Source of the DNA: Sipunculus nudus
Taxonomy: Eukaryota; Annelida; Sipuncula; Golfingiida; Sipunculidae
Reading direction: 5' to 3'
Assembly (NCBI GenBank): GCA_026874595.1
Contig: CM049313.1
Span: 17,855,508-17,919,507, forward strand
Length of the DNA: 64,000 nucleotides
Shown here: positions 31,849 to 44,611 of the stretch, in pieces
Layout of the letters: each line of letters begins with the position of its first letter
How positions within the stretch are numbered: position 1 is the stretch's first letter
The notes under the pieces: model-generated
The model's input: only the letters and a program-made list of their open reading frames with translations
What the model was told of the DNA's origin: nothing
Databases searched by the model: none
Position numbers and translations under genes: made by a program

Positions 31849-32965
31849 GAAGACTAGATGGTACGGGGGGGGGGGGGGGTGTGCACACGTGTGAGTTCTG
31901 CCTTGTCTTTGGACTAATTTTCTCCTTGAGTTTGAGGTGACCCAGAAATACTGTGCAGGCAAACCACAAAACCACGACACCTCCATACTCCACAAATTTT
32001 GCAGGCTGCGCCAATATGACCCATGTGGTTCCGGCGGAGCATATGGACCTGACCGGCAAACAATAAATACGACGAATAGACGGACACAGGTTATTTGGTT
32101 CTTGTAAAGGTTGAGGCTCCCTAACGTTGTGCCGTATGGAGCTGAACTCGAGCTCAATGAATGACAATTTACAAGGAACAAAAATTTTGATATATAGCTA
32201 TAAATACGTTTACAATTCGAGGTTTTCTCTGATACAGAGAGATCGCGTTTTGCGGATACTAGTTTAATATAGAGAAAGGGTGACGGCTTTTAGGTAGACT
32301 ATAATTAGTTTATTAACACACGAGCTTTCGAAGCGCACAGGCTTCTTCAGGTGGTAATGTTTACGTTAGAAAAAAGGCGAGTATCCATAGCCAATGTTGT
32401 TACATTTGATTCAATTGATAGCTAACCGGACCGATATTTCACGTGTATATGCCGACATGCTCACGAATAGAATTCCAGAGCACAGAATCCTGTGAACGTG
32501 GGTTACTGGACAGGGGAGCTGTCAATCAAAATAAATGTAACAACAGGCTCAAAAAGATTGGCCCGATACCCCGCTGGCTGTATGCGGCAAGCTTTTGGGT
32601 AGGGGGGGGGGGTGGGTCTGTTTGAGCCTGTGGTCTATGTACGCAGGTTTTTTTTTTTTCCGGCGAGCTGTCACTCAAACGAAATGTAAAAGCATTGGCG
32701 CTGCGCACTTCTCACTGGGCTGGTAATTTTTTTTCTAGAAACGTTTGCATGACTACGATAAAATATTTCATAAGGGGTCAATTGAGTGGGAACAAAGTGG
32801 GAGCAAAATTCGAAATATAATTTAAAAAGAGCAGGGACACGAGGACCTATCACTTGTTTAGAAATGGTAAGTTGGTTGTAGGTAATTACGCGTATCTGGG
32901 GGGAAAAACGTTATTCTGGGTGTTTAAAAGGTCAATCATGGCTGCAAAAGGTGGGCGGGATTTAG

Positions 32966-33211
32966 GTGACGAGCTTTCCTGAGAACCTCATTTCCCAGAA
33001 CGGCAACAGATCTAATATCTGCGATATCAGAACGAGTTTGCACGAATCTCCTACGCATATACGTCGAGTACAGCAGAGTTCGCTACGACTGACACCGAGT
33101 TGTGTCCGGGCTGCAAGAGCTGAGAACGAATTATATGAATTCAGCATAACACCAGGACAAGACAATCGCGGACGAAAAGAATTCCCAGACATTCGCATGC
33201 TGCCAGGCTAG
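32966..33211 (+). pseudogene. Beta relict of the conserved open frame, U2
   Basis: Nearly identical to the U1 beta relict, with the continuing stretch at 33233-33478. In U4 the equivalent of this part has been deleted. Confidence 0.3.
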
Positions 33212-35030
33212 ACATGTTCTCTTCTGATTAGATTGACACTTGTCTTATCATTGCTGCATTTTGAAACCGTTGGGTTCTACAACAGGCTGCTGGACAAGGT
33301 CATACTTATCTTATCTCCTCTACAAACAGATTCACTAGCCATTTGCCAGTGGACAATAGCAAACAACGCGCTTCAGGAATTAGTAATTGTTTACTATGGG
33401 TCAATCCAAGAAACCCCTCCTCCCCCGTTTAAAATACTCGGGTGTCAGTTTGAAATTTTAACGAGTATTTACGAGTAAGTTGAGCAATACAAAGGTGTTC
33501 AAGGAGTTTCATCGTCGTTGTGGTTTTCCCGCAGTTTTCTCGGCGCGCAACTCGGCACCGAACTAAAAGCGTTAATTGAACATAACTTGGCCGCAAATAA
33601 CACAAAATAGTTGAATTTGCAGAGTCCCTTTATATCAATGAAATATACGGTTTGCATAGTTAAAATCCACTTTTCACGCCTATTTCCATCTTTCCATCTG
33701 CTGAGCATCTGCATGCCTGCTAAGAGAAATACAAAATATGTCCTTTATTTAACAAAGGATATTTTTAACATAAGATATTGTTGGATTTAAGGTGGGTGGA
33801 TTTTCAAAGTCTTGTTTATCCCGCATATGCAGATAGTCATTGAGTTTTACATCTCAATTAGCATAGATGGAAAATTAAACTTATTGCAATTCGTGCGATA
33901 CATTTTCACACGGATAATTTCATCATATTGTTACTACATATTTTATTAAATAATATTATTAATATTTAATAATAATAATAATTAGAAGAAGAAGAATACA
34001 TTAATTCCTTATAATATATATTTACATAAAGTTTCAGAGAATGGTTCCTCAGTTAATATGCCCTGCATAGTGCCTATATACAAATTTAAACCGTATTTGC
34101 TAACATCGATAGTACATTTAGTTATGATAACTAAAGCTAAACACTCTCGATTATGACTCACATGGTGACGTTAGGTAGTCTGGATTGTTGAGTGGTAACA
34201 CGCTGTAAGGCCGCTGTGCATAGCTTTATGTACGTTTTTAATGCATACATTAGTTAGAATAGGCAAAATCGAGGGCAGATGTGTTCCGTTTGTTCCTCGA
34301 TTTTGGATTTGAATTTGCACATTATTTTGCCTTGGCGCACGCTTGTGTTTATCTTATCAAATTATTTAAAATTAATGCTATAGTCCAATTTAATGTATAA
34401 GACTGGTACATGACCTCTGACACTTATAATCAAATTGACAATCAAGCAGATCGGTAAGCAAGTGGAAGGTAAGATATGAGTGTTGTGAGTGAAAACAGAA
34501 TTAATGCAGTTATGAGTGACGATATATTATTAAATTGGCAAACATTAGCCATAATTCAATCAGTGGATGGAATAGGTAGATATCCTGTGGGTTGACCTTA
34601 AACTGCACGTGCGGCACGATTCAAACCAATTCTGAATTGTAAGGAAGGTCGTAGGTAAATGTCATGATTAATACCTTAATAACCCAATGTTATTACCCAG
34701 GTGCGCTTGGCCAATGAGTGTTTATCATCCAGCTAAACAAAACACACACCACGCTTTTGGCAGTTTCCCATGCTTCGATCTACAGTGCGTTGGTTTTGTT
34801 TCTATGTCCCTTCACAAATACTTTCATTGTGCCGGTACTCCACCGCGTGCAACAGATGGACACAAACAAAGCGAACATTTCAAGTATATTTACCATCGCC
34901 TACTGAATTTAAAACCATTACCACACAGGTCTCAAACCATCAACATCGTAACCATACTCGAAGATTCTACGCAGGTTTGTTACAGGTAAGGACTGATACT
35001 AATTCTATCAAATACCAATGCTCATAAGGA

Positions 35031-35203
35031 TGGACCTGGACATTCGAGTGGTAACACTTTCGGCTCCGTCCGCTGGCTACCCTGGTTTGATTCATGGCGC
35101 GGATATGAGAGCGGTTTGTAGTGTTTTTGTTAGTGTAGTTTGTTTTGAGACCGATTTCCCCCCTGGCTGTCTGGTTTCCTCCAACTCTTTAAGTACACAA
35201 TAA
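35031..35203 (+). mobile_element. tRNA-derived SINE-like element, beta of U2
   Basis: Same as the U1 beta copy, with GAGTGGTAACAC and GGTTTGATTC in place. Confidence 0.42.
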
Positions 35204-35205
35204 CG

Positions 35206-35600
35206 GTGTATGTGCTGAAGATTTCAGCTGTTCTGAGCACAAATAGCCTTTGTTTCGGAAAGAGTGTCCATGTGACATTTTACTCTCATGAACCTGAAAA
35301 AAAAACAACATTAATGTGAAACAGCAAGTTTATGTAGATCAACAGCTTGATTTGTCGTTACAAGACGTCGTATCTTCATACTATTGAAGATACACACTGA
35401 TTCATTCAGCCGCACCGGCGACTGTTTCATGGATATAGATAAATGGTTAACTATTTAATCATTCAGATGACTTAGATACACAGGTTCTACGCGGCTACCT
35501 TTAGCATTAAGGGCATCGAGAATCTTACAGTCAAAGAAAGTTATTTAAACCTCTTCCGTTTCTGGTTCATGTGTTCAGACGGTGCGCGAAAAGTGTATTT
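35206..35600. repeat. Dispersed repeat D copy 3, left part, U2
   Basis: Same as 10361-10757. The right part resumes at about 38400. Confidence 0.75.
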
Positions 35601-38399
35601 ATTAGCAAACCTGTGAGCTTATCCGATTGCGCAGCGTCGTTTGTCCGCCGTCCATGGTTATGAGAAGCTGAACCCATGCTATCTGAGAAACCGTCAGAGC
35701 TAGCAGCTCCTTATTGCATGTAAGAATCAGTCACATGTCAGACTTTATCGGATTAAGCTTATTCCTTTTTATTTTGGTATCTGTATTAACTTAGATTTTA
35801 TATAGGGAAAAAGCTTAAAACCCTTTAAAATCTTCTTCTCCGAAAATGTCCAGCCAATTTGTTCAATATTTCACAGAAATAATTCCAAAAACGATCTTTC
35901 TCAAGTTTGTTCGAATGGTTTCATTTCGGTGATTTTTAGCCAAGTTATAGGAAGCTGAACTTAGTCATTTGTCAAAAAAAAACATACTAAAATCAAAATG
36001 GATCATCTATGGATAATATTGACAAGAATGTTTCTCAAACGCTTTTTAAAATTAAGAATTATGATTTAAATAAGTCATCATACCAGTTAGATATTAACTG
36101 CCATGAGTATTCAGCTCTCTAAGCTATATAAAGATGGTTTTACATGGATTATAAATAATTTGTATTCATGCTCTACTTAATTCAAGATTTTATCTTTAGT
36201 GAGATGTATCTATATTATAATTTTTCATTCAGTATGCAACTGTAATAATTTTTCCTACATCCATAATTTTCTTTTTATGAAAAGTCAGCTGAAAAGTATT
36301 TGTATTTGGAAAATTTATTTCAATGTTATTTAAAGTAGGGACCATTTCTTTGTACAGATGGCAGCACTGGGTAGTGCCTGGATATCTATGTCACTGGCAA
36401 AGATTGTTTAAGCTCTATAAATAACTTTGGCACAGTGCCAAGACAACAATTTTTCTGTGGCTTCAATTCGTATATGTGCTTTTGGTAAAAAGTGCTCATA
36501 TCTCAGGAGTGGGTCAAGGTATTTGTCAGAAATTTGGCATGTTCATCCAAGTTTGATAGTTGTCACGTAAATCAGACAGGTGGCGCAATCTACCTTCCGG
36601 TTTTCATAGAACAAATGCCCTTTTCTTAGGGTTGATTTGCAGTATTGGCCTGAAATTATGCATATTCAAAGATTTATGTCTCCTTCATCTTATACTGAAG
36701 AGTGATGGCACCATCTGCAATCGTTTTCTCGTGGTGTCCATTTATACATGTGCTTTTGATAAAAATTGCTAATATCTCATCAGTGGTTAAAGGTGTTGGT
36801 CTGAAATTTGGCATGTCCATCGATCTTGGAAAGTTGCGATGTAAACAAGACAGGTGGGGCCGGTTTTTATAGAATAAATAAATACCCTTTCCTCAGAAGT
36901 GATTTGCAGTATTGGCCTGAAATTGTGTATATCAATAGATCTGAGACTCTTCCATCTTGTACTTAAGACTGGTGGCGCCATCTTCAATCACTCTTCCTTT
37001 GCGTCGATCCAAATATGTGCTTTTGCTGGAAATTGCTAATATCTCAGCAGTGGTTTAAGGTATTGGGCTAAAATTTGGCATGTCCATCCATTTTGGAAAT
37101 ATTCCTCATAAACCAGATAGGTTGCGCCACCTACCTTCCTGTTTCTGTAGAATAAATAATTGCTCTTTCCAAAGGATCAGTGTTCCGTATTGGCATGAAA
37201 TTGTACATGTCCATTGATCTTGGACTCCTCCATCTTGTACCCAGTGGTGCCATCTGTAATTGTTTTCCTGTGGTGTCCATCTGTACATTTGCTTTGGCTG
37301 AAAACTCTCAGGAGTGGTTTAAAATATTGGGCTGAAATTTGCCATGTTAATATATCTTGGAAAGTTTTCTCAGATTGCTGCAGGCGTTTTCTTTGAATAA
37401 ATTATTGCTCTTTCCGCAGAGTCTCAGAGTGCACTATATTTAGGAATGGTGCGATATAAGAATTAACCCATCCCTCCCTACACCTATACCACTCTGTCTG
37501 ACTTCAGCGGATACACATTGTCACTTGTCGATTACTCGTTTTCTTGTTGTTTCATGCATCTGTGCACAAAGTCTTACAGTAGGTTGACGAATCTGCCTGA
37601 AATGGTTCCTGTCTTTACATTTTTTATGGCTTACTCATACGCAAGACTGATGATGCCACTTACAATCATTTTTTATGTTGTACGCACCCATAAGATAATT
37701 CAGCAGTGACTTTTCTGTGATTGCTGCACGAACTCAGGTTGAAAATGTTCAGTGCTTGAATTGTACATATATATGTCACATATGTACTTGAAATGTAATA
37801 ATTGAAATAATTGAAAGCATTACACCTGGTATATATCCTATTGCACAGTTTCGCATTAGGCCTGTAGGCCTTGTTTGATATTTTGACCTGTCTATGATGC
37901 TTTGAAGGCCTTCTCGTTCACTAGACAGGTGTCTTCACCTGCAATGACTTTTGCACAGTATATGTCCCTGCTTATTTCTCCGGATGAATTTGATATATCA
38001 GCCTGAAATTAGGCATAATTATACATCTCGGATAGCTTTGTCATATACAAAACTGGTGGCGCCTCCTACAAAGATTTTTGCACAGTGTATGTCCCTGCTT
38101 CCTTTTTAGGAGGGGTTTGATATATCAGCATGAAATTGCGCATATATTTTCATATCTGATTGCTTCGTCGTATTCAAGGCTGGTGGTGCCAGTTAAAATA
38201 TTTTTTGTGGTGTGTGCACCCATGCCAGAATTTCGGCAGTGATGTTTGTGTAATTTGTTCTTGTTCAAAATGTTTAGTACTTGCATTGTTCATATACATG
38301 TTACACATAAACTTGAAAAGTAATGGTCCAGCTTTGTAGCATTATACCTGGTGTATATCCTATTGCACAGGTTCGCATTAGCCCTGTTGGCCTTGTTTC
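35601..38399. mobile_element. 2.8 kb insertion inside repeat D, U2
   Basis: Collinear with the U1 insertion, so it entered before the unit duplication. The degenerate array is at about 36475-37400. No protein recognised. Confidence 0.6.
36475..37400. repeat. Degenerate ~270 bp tandem array, U2
   Basis: Same array as 11631-12560. Confidence 0.7.
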
Positions 38400-38589
38400 T
38401 ATATTTTGTTCGTTGGATTAGATCTGCAGTTGTGATTTAGGCCGGAACCCTTGTAGGCTTATTTATCATTCATGAAATAGACTCCAAAGCAGTTCCCAGG
38501 ATCTAAGGAATCGTTGCAGACAGATAGTATGCAGATGGCGTGTCGGGTCTGAACATCACCTTTTTAGCCCCAGATTGGAATATTAACAG

Positions 38590-38591
<2 letters not shown>
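38400..38591. repeat. Dispersed repeat D copy 3, right part, U2
   Basis: As 13551-13721 but with the GATCTGCAGTTGTG segment retained. Confidence 0.7.
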
Positions 38592-38651
<60 letters not shown>

Positions 38652-38652
38652 G
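38592..38652. repeat. (TA)n microsatellite 5' of LINE, U2
   Basis: Same locus as 13722-13777, with one TG interruption. Confidence 0.95.
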
Positions 38653-40886
38653 TGATTTTGATGAATTGGCAGCTGCATATTCTACACTTTTTGACATATT
38701 TAACAAACATGCCCTATTGCTCACGAAAACTGTACGTTTTTAGAAAGAAAGGAGTGGTATACATCAGAGCTGAAACAATGAAAGAAAGCAAAAAATATTG
38801 CTGAGAATACATGGAAAAGGAACCAATCCGCTGGAAATGCTGTTCTTATTAAAGCTAAAAGTTATATCTACATAAATAAGTGTGAAAGAGCAAAGGCACA
38901 TAACTATGCGGATTAGGTGAGAAAACTTTGACGGAAATTTTAATAAAATATTTTGTCTTTTGGATCGCTTGTCGAATTCCTACAAGGATAATGCACTGCT
39001 GATAAGTGGCCCTTAAAAAATAGTTGAAGACTTTGGACATTTTTTTTCAAGACAAAATTATTAAGATTAGATATTCAGTCGATGGCATTATATCTACCAA
39101 AAATATTGGTGAATTTGAACATAAATATAAAAAAATGTGAGTAGTGAGACTTTGGATAGTTTTGTAAGAATGATGATGTAAGAAAATTTGTTTCTATTTC
39201 GAATTCTAAGCACTGTGATCTGGATCCTCTGCGAACAATTTTATTGAAGCAGTGTTTAGATGTTAGGTTACCTGTTGTATCCCGTATCATTAACAAGTTG
39301 CTTAAACAGGGTCATTTTTCCAGAATGATGGAATGCTCTTATGTTAGGCCGTTATTAAAAAGGTCGGGTTTGATCGCGAATTCAAGAACAGTGAGCAATC
39401 TCTTATATATTTCAAAATTGGTAGAAACTGGCGCCATAGACCAATATGTGCTTTACCTTCAAAGGAATGGTCAGATGCCGGAGAAAAATGCAGCCTACAG
39501 GAGAGACTACACTACAAAAGAATATTATTACGTGTGCACTCCGACATTTTTGAATAGTATGGATGCTAAACAGATTACGCTTTTAGTACTTCTAGACCCT
39601 TGTGCTGCTTTTGATACAATAAGTAAAGATATTTTACCTGATATTTTTCAACATAAATTCAAAATTGGGGGACAGATTCTCACTGGTTTTGGGAATATCT
39701 TACTGACCGTAACCAGCGAGTACTCACTGATGGCATTTTATCAAGCAAATTTAAGATGTGTTTTGGTGTTCCCTAAGGAAGTGTAGCAGGATCAGTATTG
39801 TTTTTGTCATACTTATGTTCCTTATATGAACTTATTCAAACGTAACTTCCAGATATTGGTAGTTTTGCAGATGACAATGAGTTATATTTATCATTTAAGC
39901 CTGAAGGTGATGATGAGATCAAAACATTCGGGGAAATTATATCCTGTGTTACTGCAGTAAGGGAGTGGATGCTACAACATAACTTAAAAATAAATAACAA
40001 TAATTATACTCTTTGGCTGTAGGCAACAACTTAGTAAACTTGCTTTGAATTAAATAAATGTGGGTAGTATCTCGTATGAAAGCGGTAGACAAAGTGAGTG
40101 ATTTGGGTATGGTCTTTGGATTAACGATGGGTATGAGAGACATATTAAATGCTGTATGTAGAAGGGAGTTTTATCAACTATATAGATTGAGGCCGATTAG
40201 GAAATACATAGACAATAACACTTTGTGTACTTTGGCTCATGATTTTGTGACCTCACACTTGGATTTTGGCGACAAATAAGCAAATTGAAGCGATTACTAA
40301 ATGCAGCGGCTCGTCTGATTTTGGCTAAAAGAAAATTTGAAAGTGCAAAGGAGTGTCTAAAGACTCTACACTGGCTTCCGATACGTATGCGAATAGATTT
40401 AAGAATTACTCTTTTAGTGTATAAGAACACATCAGAAATGTTACCTTCAAACCAAGGTGAACTGATAAAGGAGAGGACCAGTAAAATAACTCTTCGGTCA
40501 AATTTTTGGATCCGGCTTTTCACTTTTTAAGCAAACACCGAAACTTATGGTAAGCATGCTTTTATGTATGCAGCATAAACTGTTTGGAATGGACTGCCCG
40601 AAGACATTCAGGCAGTTGGCTCTTTTGCCATTTTTAAAATTGGTTAAAAACCTATTATTTTAGGCAAGTGTTTAGCTAATTTTATATGCATATTTTGTAT
40701 TTGTCATTCTCTTTATATACCCTGTGTGAATGTTTTAAAATGTTCTGTATCTTGCATGTAATGAGATAATTTATCATTGTTTTAATGTTTTTTATGTACT
40801 TTTATGTATGTATTCTTGATTTGTTAACCGCTGTCGGGTATTGCATTTTATGTATGGTCGGTTTAAATAATCTAATAAACTAACTA

Positions 40887-40893
<7 letters not shown>
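38653..40893 (+). mobile_element. 5'-truncated non-LTR retrotransposon, U2
   Basis: The same insertion as in U1 but with the 315 bp retained, so the frame 39244-39786 (180 codons) spans the RT fingers with VRPLLKRSG, SNLLYISKLVE and motif A LLVLLDPCAAFDT. Motif B is broken here: CAA of PQG is TAA near 39774, and a frame shift precedes it. Motif C (FADDNELY) follows at about 39862, and the C-terminal HWLPIRMRI region is at 40373-40400. U1 and U2 thus carry different lesions in one ancestral, already dead, insertion. The 3' end is AT-rich, with a second (TA)n tract at 40891. Confidence 0.88.
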
Positions 40894-40930
<37 letters not shown>

Positions 40931-40931
40931 C
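40891..40931. repeat. (TA)n microsatellite 3' of LINE, U2
   Basis: Same locus as 15707-15745. Confidence 0.9.
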
Positions 40932-41740
40932 TGGTCAACGTTTACAATCACTGTTATTAGAAAATAATACGGTCAAGTTTTTAAAGTATCTATTCCTCTC
41001 TTCCTGGCGTCAAAAGTTGACCAAAGGAATATGATGATAAGTTCTCAATTATCCAACGCATCAAATGTGAGGTGTGTTAATTAATAATTCCACGCATATT
41101 TGAAATTAATTTCCAACATTCATATGTAAATATTATTTCACTATAAATTGTACTTTTATACGTCAACACATAGAGTATAATAACATGTAGGAGTTATACT
41201 TATAAACAAAAGTAAGTCCACTTTCGTCCTCAATGTGCTCTGAAACCGCTACGAACACTGTGTTATATCTCATTTTAAAGTTTATTTATCTCGCAGTGAA
41301 TAAAATGAGAATAAATAATGATTAATGTACATATCATTTTGGGTGATATTTGCGTCTTTAAAGAGGTTACCACCGAAAAAAAGGCCAAACTGTTATCTTC
41401 AAAGACCGGAATGCACCCGTGCTCGCTTATTGATGATCTACAAAACATATGCTTGGGTGTGACACAATTGCATTATTAAGGTCGATTGTGCATTATAAGG
41501 GTATGTTGTACTCACGGATATAGATATGTTTGGCCTGTCAATTCCCCTGTCACTTTCCCACTTGAATTGTCAGTAAATTTGAATAAAAAAAACTCTATTT
41601 AGGGAACGGAGATGTTCAATCAAGGGGGATTAATTACAATCCCTAATAATAGGTCCAAAGGTCAGGAAAAAGGGGAAGGGGGTCCATATAGGTAAAACAA
41701 ATAGGTCTGAAACCCTTCGAGATTTATTGCCTAGACCTCC
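40932..41740. repeat. Gamma tail, U2
   Basis: Collinear with 15746-16560. Confidence 0.7.
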
Positions 41741-41792
41741 CTTGGGGTCCGCTTTTGCTGCTAACAAGGTATTAATATTCCCGTTTCTTTCC

Positions 41793-41798
41793 TTATAA
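41793..41798 (+). promoter_or_regulatory. Candidate TATA box of peptide gene, U2
   Basis: Same CCTTATAAACGG sequence, before the donor at 41972/41973. Confidence 0.3.
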
Positions 41799-41911
41799 AC
41801 GGTCGCCTTGCCTAAAAAAATACATTTAATTCATGTCATATCTTCCTTAATTAAACTATAATTCTAACAATAATAATATATGTATCCAATCAAAGATCTT
41901 CGAAAACCTAA

Positions 41912-41972
41912 ATGCCCTGCCTCTCATTCCGCTATGCAAATGTAAACAAACATCACAGACCAGGTCTTCAAG
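41912..41972 (+). other. Candidate upstream exon of peptide gene, U2
   Basis: Identical to the U1 candidate, including the donor and phase. The intron would be 41973-42284, again 312 bp. Confidence 0.3.
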
Positions 41973-42301
41973 GTAAACATACCGATGATAAATTACATGC
42001 CAAGAGCAAGGCGCCACAAAATAAGTGTAAAATTATTTGTACATATCTTCATGAGACAGTATTGGATTCAACATCCATATTTTATTTAAGTTTTAGAGTG
42101 AAAATACTCCATCATTATCATCTTATTTAATACAATCCCAAATCTTGATAAAAAGCTACACACACAGTGATGAAAATAAATTTTTCTTCTATTATTTTTT
42201 TCCCTTGGTGGGCACATATACGCGTGTCATATATTATTTGAACGATATTCTCAAATGCATAACTGATGCAGGAATTTCTTTCAGCGTACAGTATCGTCAC
42301 A

Positions 42302-43916
42302 ATGATCTGGGTGTTGTTGTGTGTGGCCAGTCTGCTTATCGCGGAATATACTCAGGCTGAAGTAAACAAATCACCCGAGGATCCCGATCTACACCTTATT
42401 AAAGTACGTTTTTTTTTTGTTTATCCTTGTTAGGAAACAGCTTCAGGTGTTTTACCTAACATTTCTTCAATGGGATCCTGTCGTGCCAAAAGCCCTCCCT
42501 AGGAAATGAGTGCTAATCCCAAGTACAATTATTATTGTTTTTGTTCGTTTGGCTTAAATGCCTCTTTGGTTGGATGGCATAACCACGAAGGCAAATAAAT
42601 ATTCCATCCTCACAGGAGCAGAGAACTGTTGACCCTACATACTTTTTTTGTTGCAGAATCCACTGTCCACATTATTAAAAATATAATTATATGATATATA
42701 TATATTAACTAGTGGTACAAACCATGTAAAAAAATAATTTGAGTTTATAAAAAAAATATTTTATAATTTTCTGAGACAAAGTTATTGAGGTTTTGTATTA
42801 TCAGACTCAAGATATCGATACTTTTGTTACCCTGTATCACTAACTTTTCATTTTGGTCATGCATCTGACCAAAATATTTCTGCTATTGGCCGTTCTCAAT
42901 CATTCATTTTGAGTCCCCGAAAATATTTTAACAACATCCAAAATCTTAAAACTTGATTTTAAAATAAAATGTGTTTGTTTTATTAAAATCATGTTGACTA
43001 TTTGGTACTGAAATATTAAGAGTTAGTATGTCCACTGTATGAAGGAAAAAAATGAAAATGAGCTATTTCATTCTTGTCCTTTGAAAACCTATAAAACAAA
43101 TATGTGAGCAACTTATCGTTTACCGTTTCAGTCGCATTTTATTTTTAAATATCAAAGCATCTTATTAATTTCTTTATATGATCCCCATGAATTTCTTCTA
43201 TGATATTGCTATTGTCATTACTTGATATATTCCGGATAATTTAAAGGCCTGCCAATAATATAATATAGTTGTTAGTTACTGATCATGCATCCGGTCTGCT
43301 CCATTCTTATTAATTTTGACCAGGTCACTGCATCCTGTGGTCCGGCATCAAACCATTGCTGATAAAAACAAAGCTGGCTTGTTGTATATCTTGATGCAAG
43401 AGTTAATCCATATACACATACAGTGGAGCGCCGTTCATCCGAACACCGTTTATCCGGAAAATCTTTTATCCTTAATTAAAATTGGAGAACCAAAATTATG
43501 GCCGTTTATCCGGAAAAATCTGGAAAAATAAAAATAATATTTATTCAATAGGAAGAACTGATAATGTCTCGTGTATTTACTCCCGGTCTAGAATTATGAA
43601 TGCATCACCGGTTTATTATTGCAGGTGTGACAATGCCTAATTACCCAAGCTAATATAATCTAATATGTCATGTTATTTATTGTTTTTTGTTATTAATTTA
43701 TAAAAGATATACTTTTGTTTAAAATTTAGGAGCCGCAGAGGAGGGACGATCATGGAGGTAGGTGTTTTACCCAAAACTTGAGTACAGTGTGTTTATTTTG
43801 CTAGTGATAACAATCATTAAATATATAGTCTTATAATTTGTCCGTCTAAAATGTGAAGTGCTGGTTGTTGTTCGAGTGTTAACCTACTATATTTCTCCAG
43901 CAATCCGGTGATTATG

Positions 43917-43974
<58 letters not shown>

Positions 43975-44201
43975 ATGAGAGATGTTTGATAATGTTGAAT
44001 ATCAATTCATGGAAATGAACACTCGGGAAGGGCAAAGGTCCGAGCTATCCTGAAATTATCAATTATCAACTGACTTCATTTCAATACAGCTTCATTTAAG
44101 CTTTTGAAGATCGGTGGCATACCGTATTATTGTAAATGACGTTAAGATTACTTCAATTTCAAAAGTGACTCTTTGTGAAAAAAACGGTACTCCAATTTAT
44201 A

Positions 44202-44295
<94 letters not shown>

Positions 44296-44452
44296 AAGCA
44301 TGGATGAGTATGAGAGGAATTCATCGATATCAATATTTGTTTCAGGTGGTGTTTTTAACGGGGGTTCTCCTGGCTTTTACCAACCGGAAAACAAGAAAAT
44401 CCAGTCTAAAAAATCAGTACCACCACCCTCCGGAAAATTTGGAGGAACCTGA
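42302..44452 (+). CDS. Secreted 78-residue peptide gene, U2 (spliced)
   Basis: Second copy, with coding exons 42302-42403, 43730-43757 and 44346-44452. Exons 1 and 2 are identical to U1 over their coding length, while the introns have indels and substitutions. Exon 3 has one coding change: AGA to GGA gives R73G, removing the last dibasic pair. The donor after exon 2 is GAG|GTAGGT, stronger than in U1, because U1 lost 16 bp just inside this intron. Intron 1 is about 1 kb shorter than in U1 through a deletion that cut the TIR transposon, and intron 2 has an extra (TA)n tract (43918-43977). AATAAA lies at 44606. Function unknown; secretion is inferred from the signal peptide. Confidence 0.62.
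43421..43650. mobile_element. Truncated pogo/Tigger-like element, U2
   Basis: Left 230 bp of the same insertion. The rest, its right TIR and the following (TA)n were lost in a deletion that joins AAGC at 43650 to the sequence before ATCTAATATG. The shared left end shows that insertion preceded unit duplication. Confidence 0.78.
43918..43977. repeat. (TA)n microsatellite in intron 2, U2 only
   Basis: TA tract following CCGGTGATTATGCG. U1 has only CAGCATGAGATGAGAG here, so U1 lost the tract together with its left flank, or U2 gained it. Confidence 0.9.
44198..44292. repeat. (TA)n microsatellite in intron 2, U2
   Basis: Expanded allele of 19905-19976, with two TACA interruptions. Confidence 0.95.
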
Positions 44453-44605
44453 GGAATGTTCCCGCGCCTCATGGCCCCCCTCCGTGTGCACTATCAGTCA
44501 TTCATGATAATGGAACAAATAAGAGAAAAATGCAACGGAGAGGTTTAATTTTCTTTGCTGTCCTTACTTCCCTAAAATTACTCTTGCAAGTAGTTTCTTT
44601 GACAG

Positions 44606-44611
44606 AATAAA
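44606..44611 (+). promoter_or_regulatory. Polyadenylation signal candidate, U2 peptide gene
   Basis: AATAAA at the same place as in U1. Confidence 0.4.

Larger units (their letters stand above)
31309..40931. repeat. Block beta of U2
   Basis: Collinear with beta of U1, with the same insertions. Spacers 31848-32965 and 33479-35030 hold conserved non-coding sequence and poly-G runs, with no gene recognised. It keeps about 315 bp of the retrotransposon that U1 lost. Confidence 0.85.
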
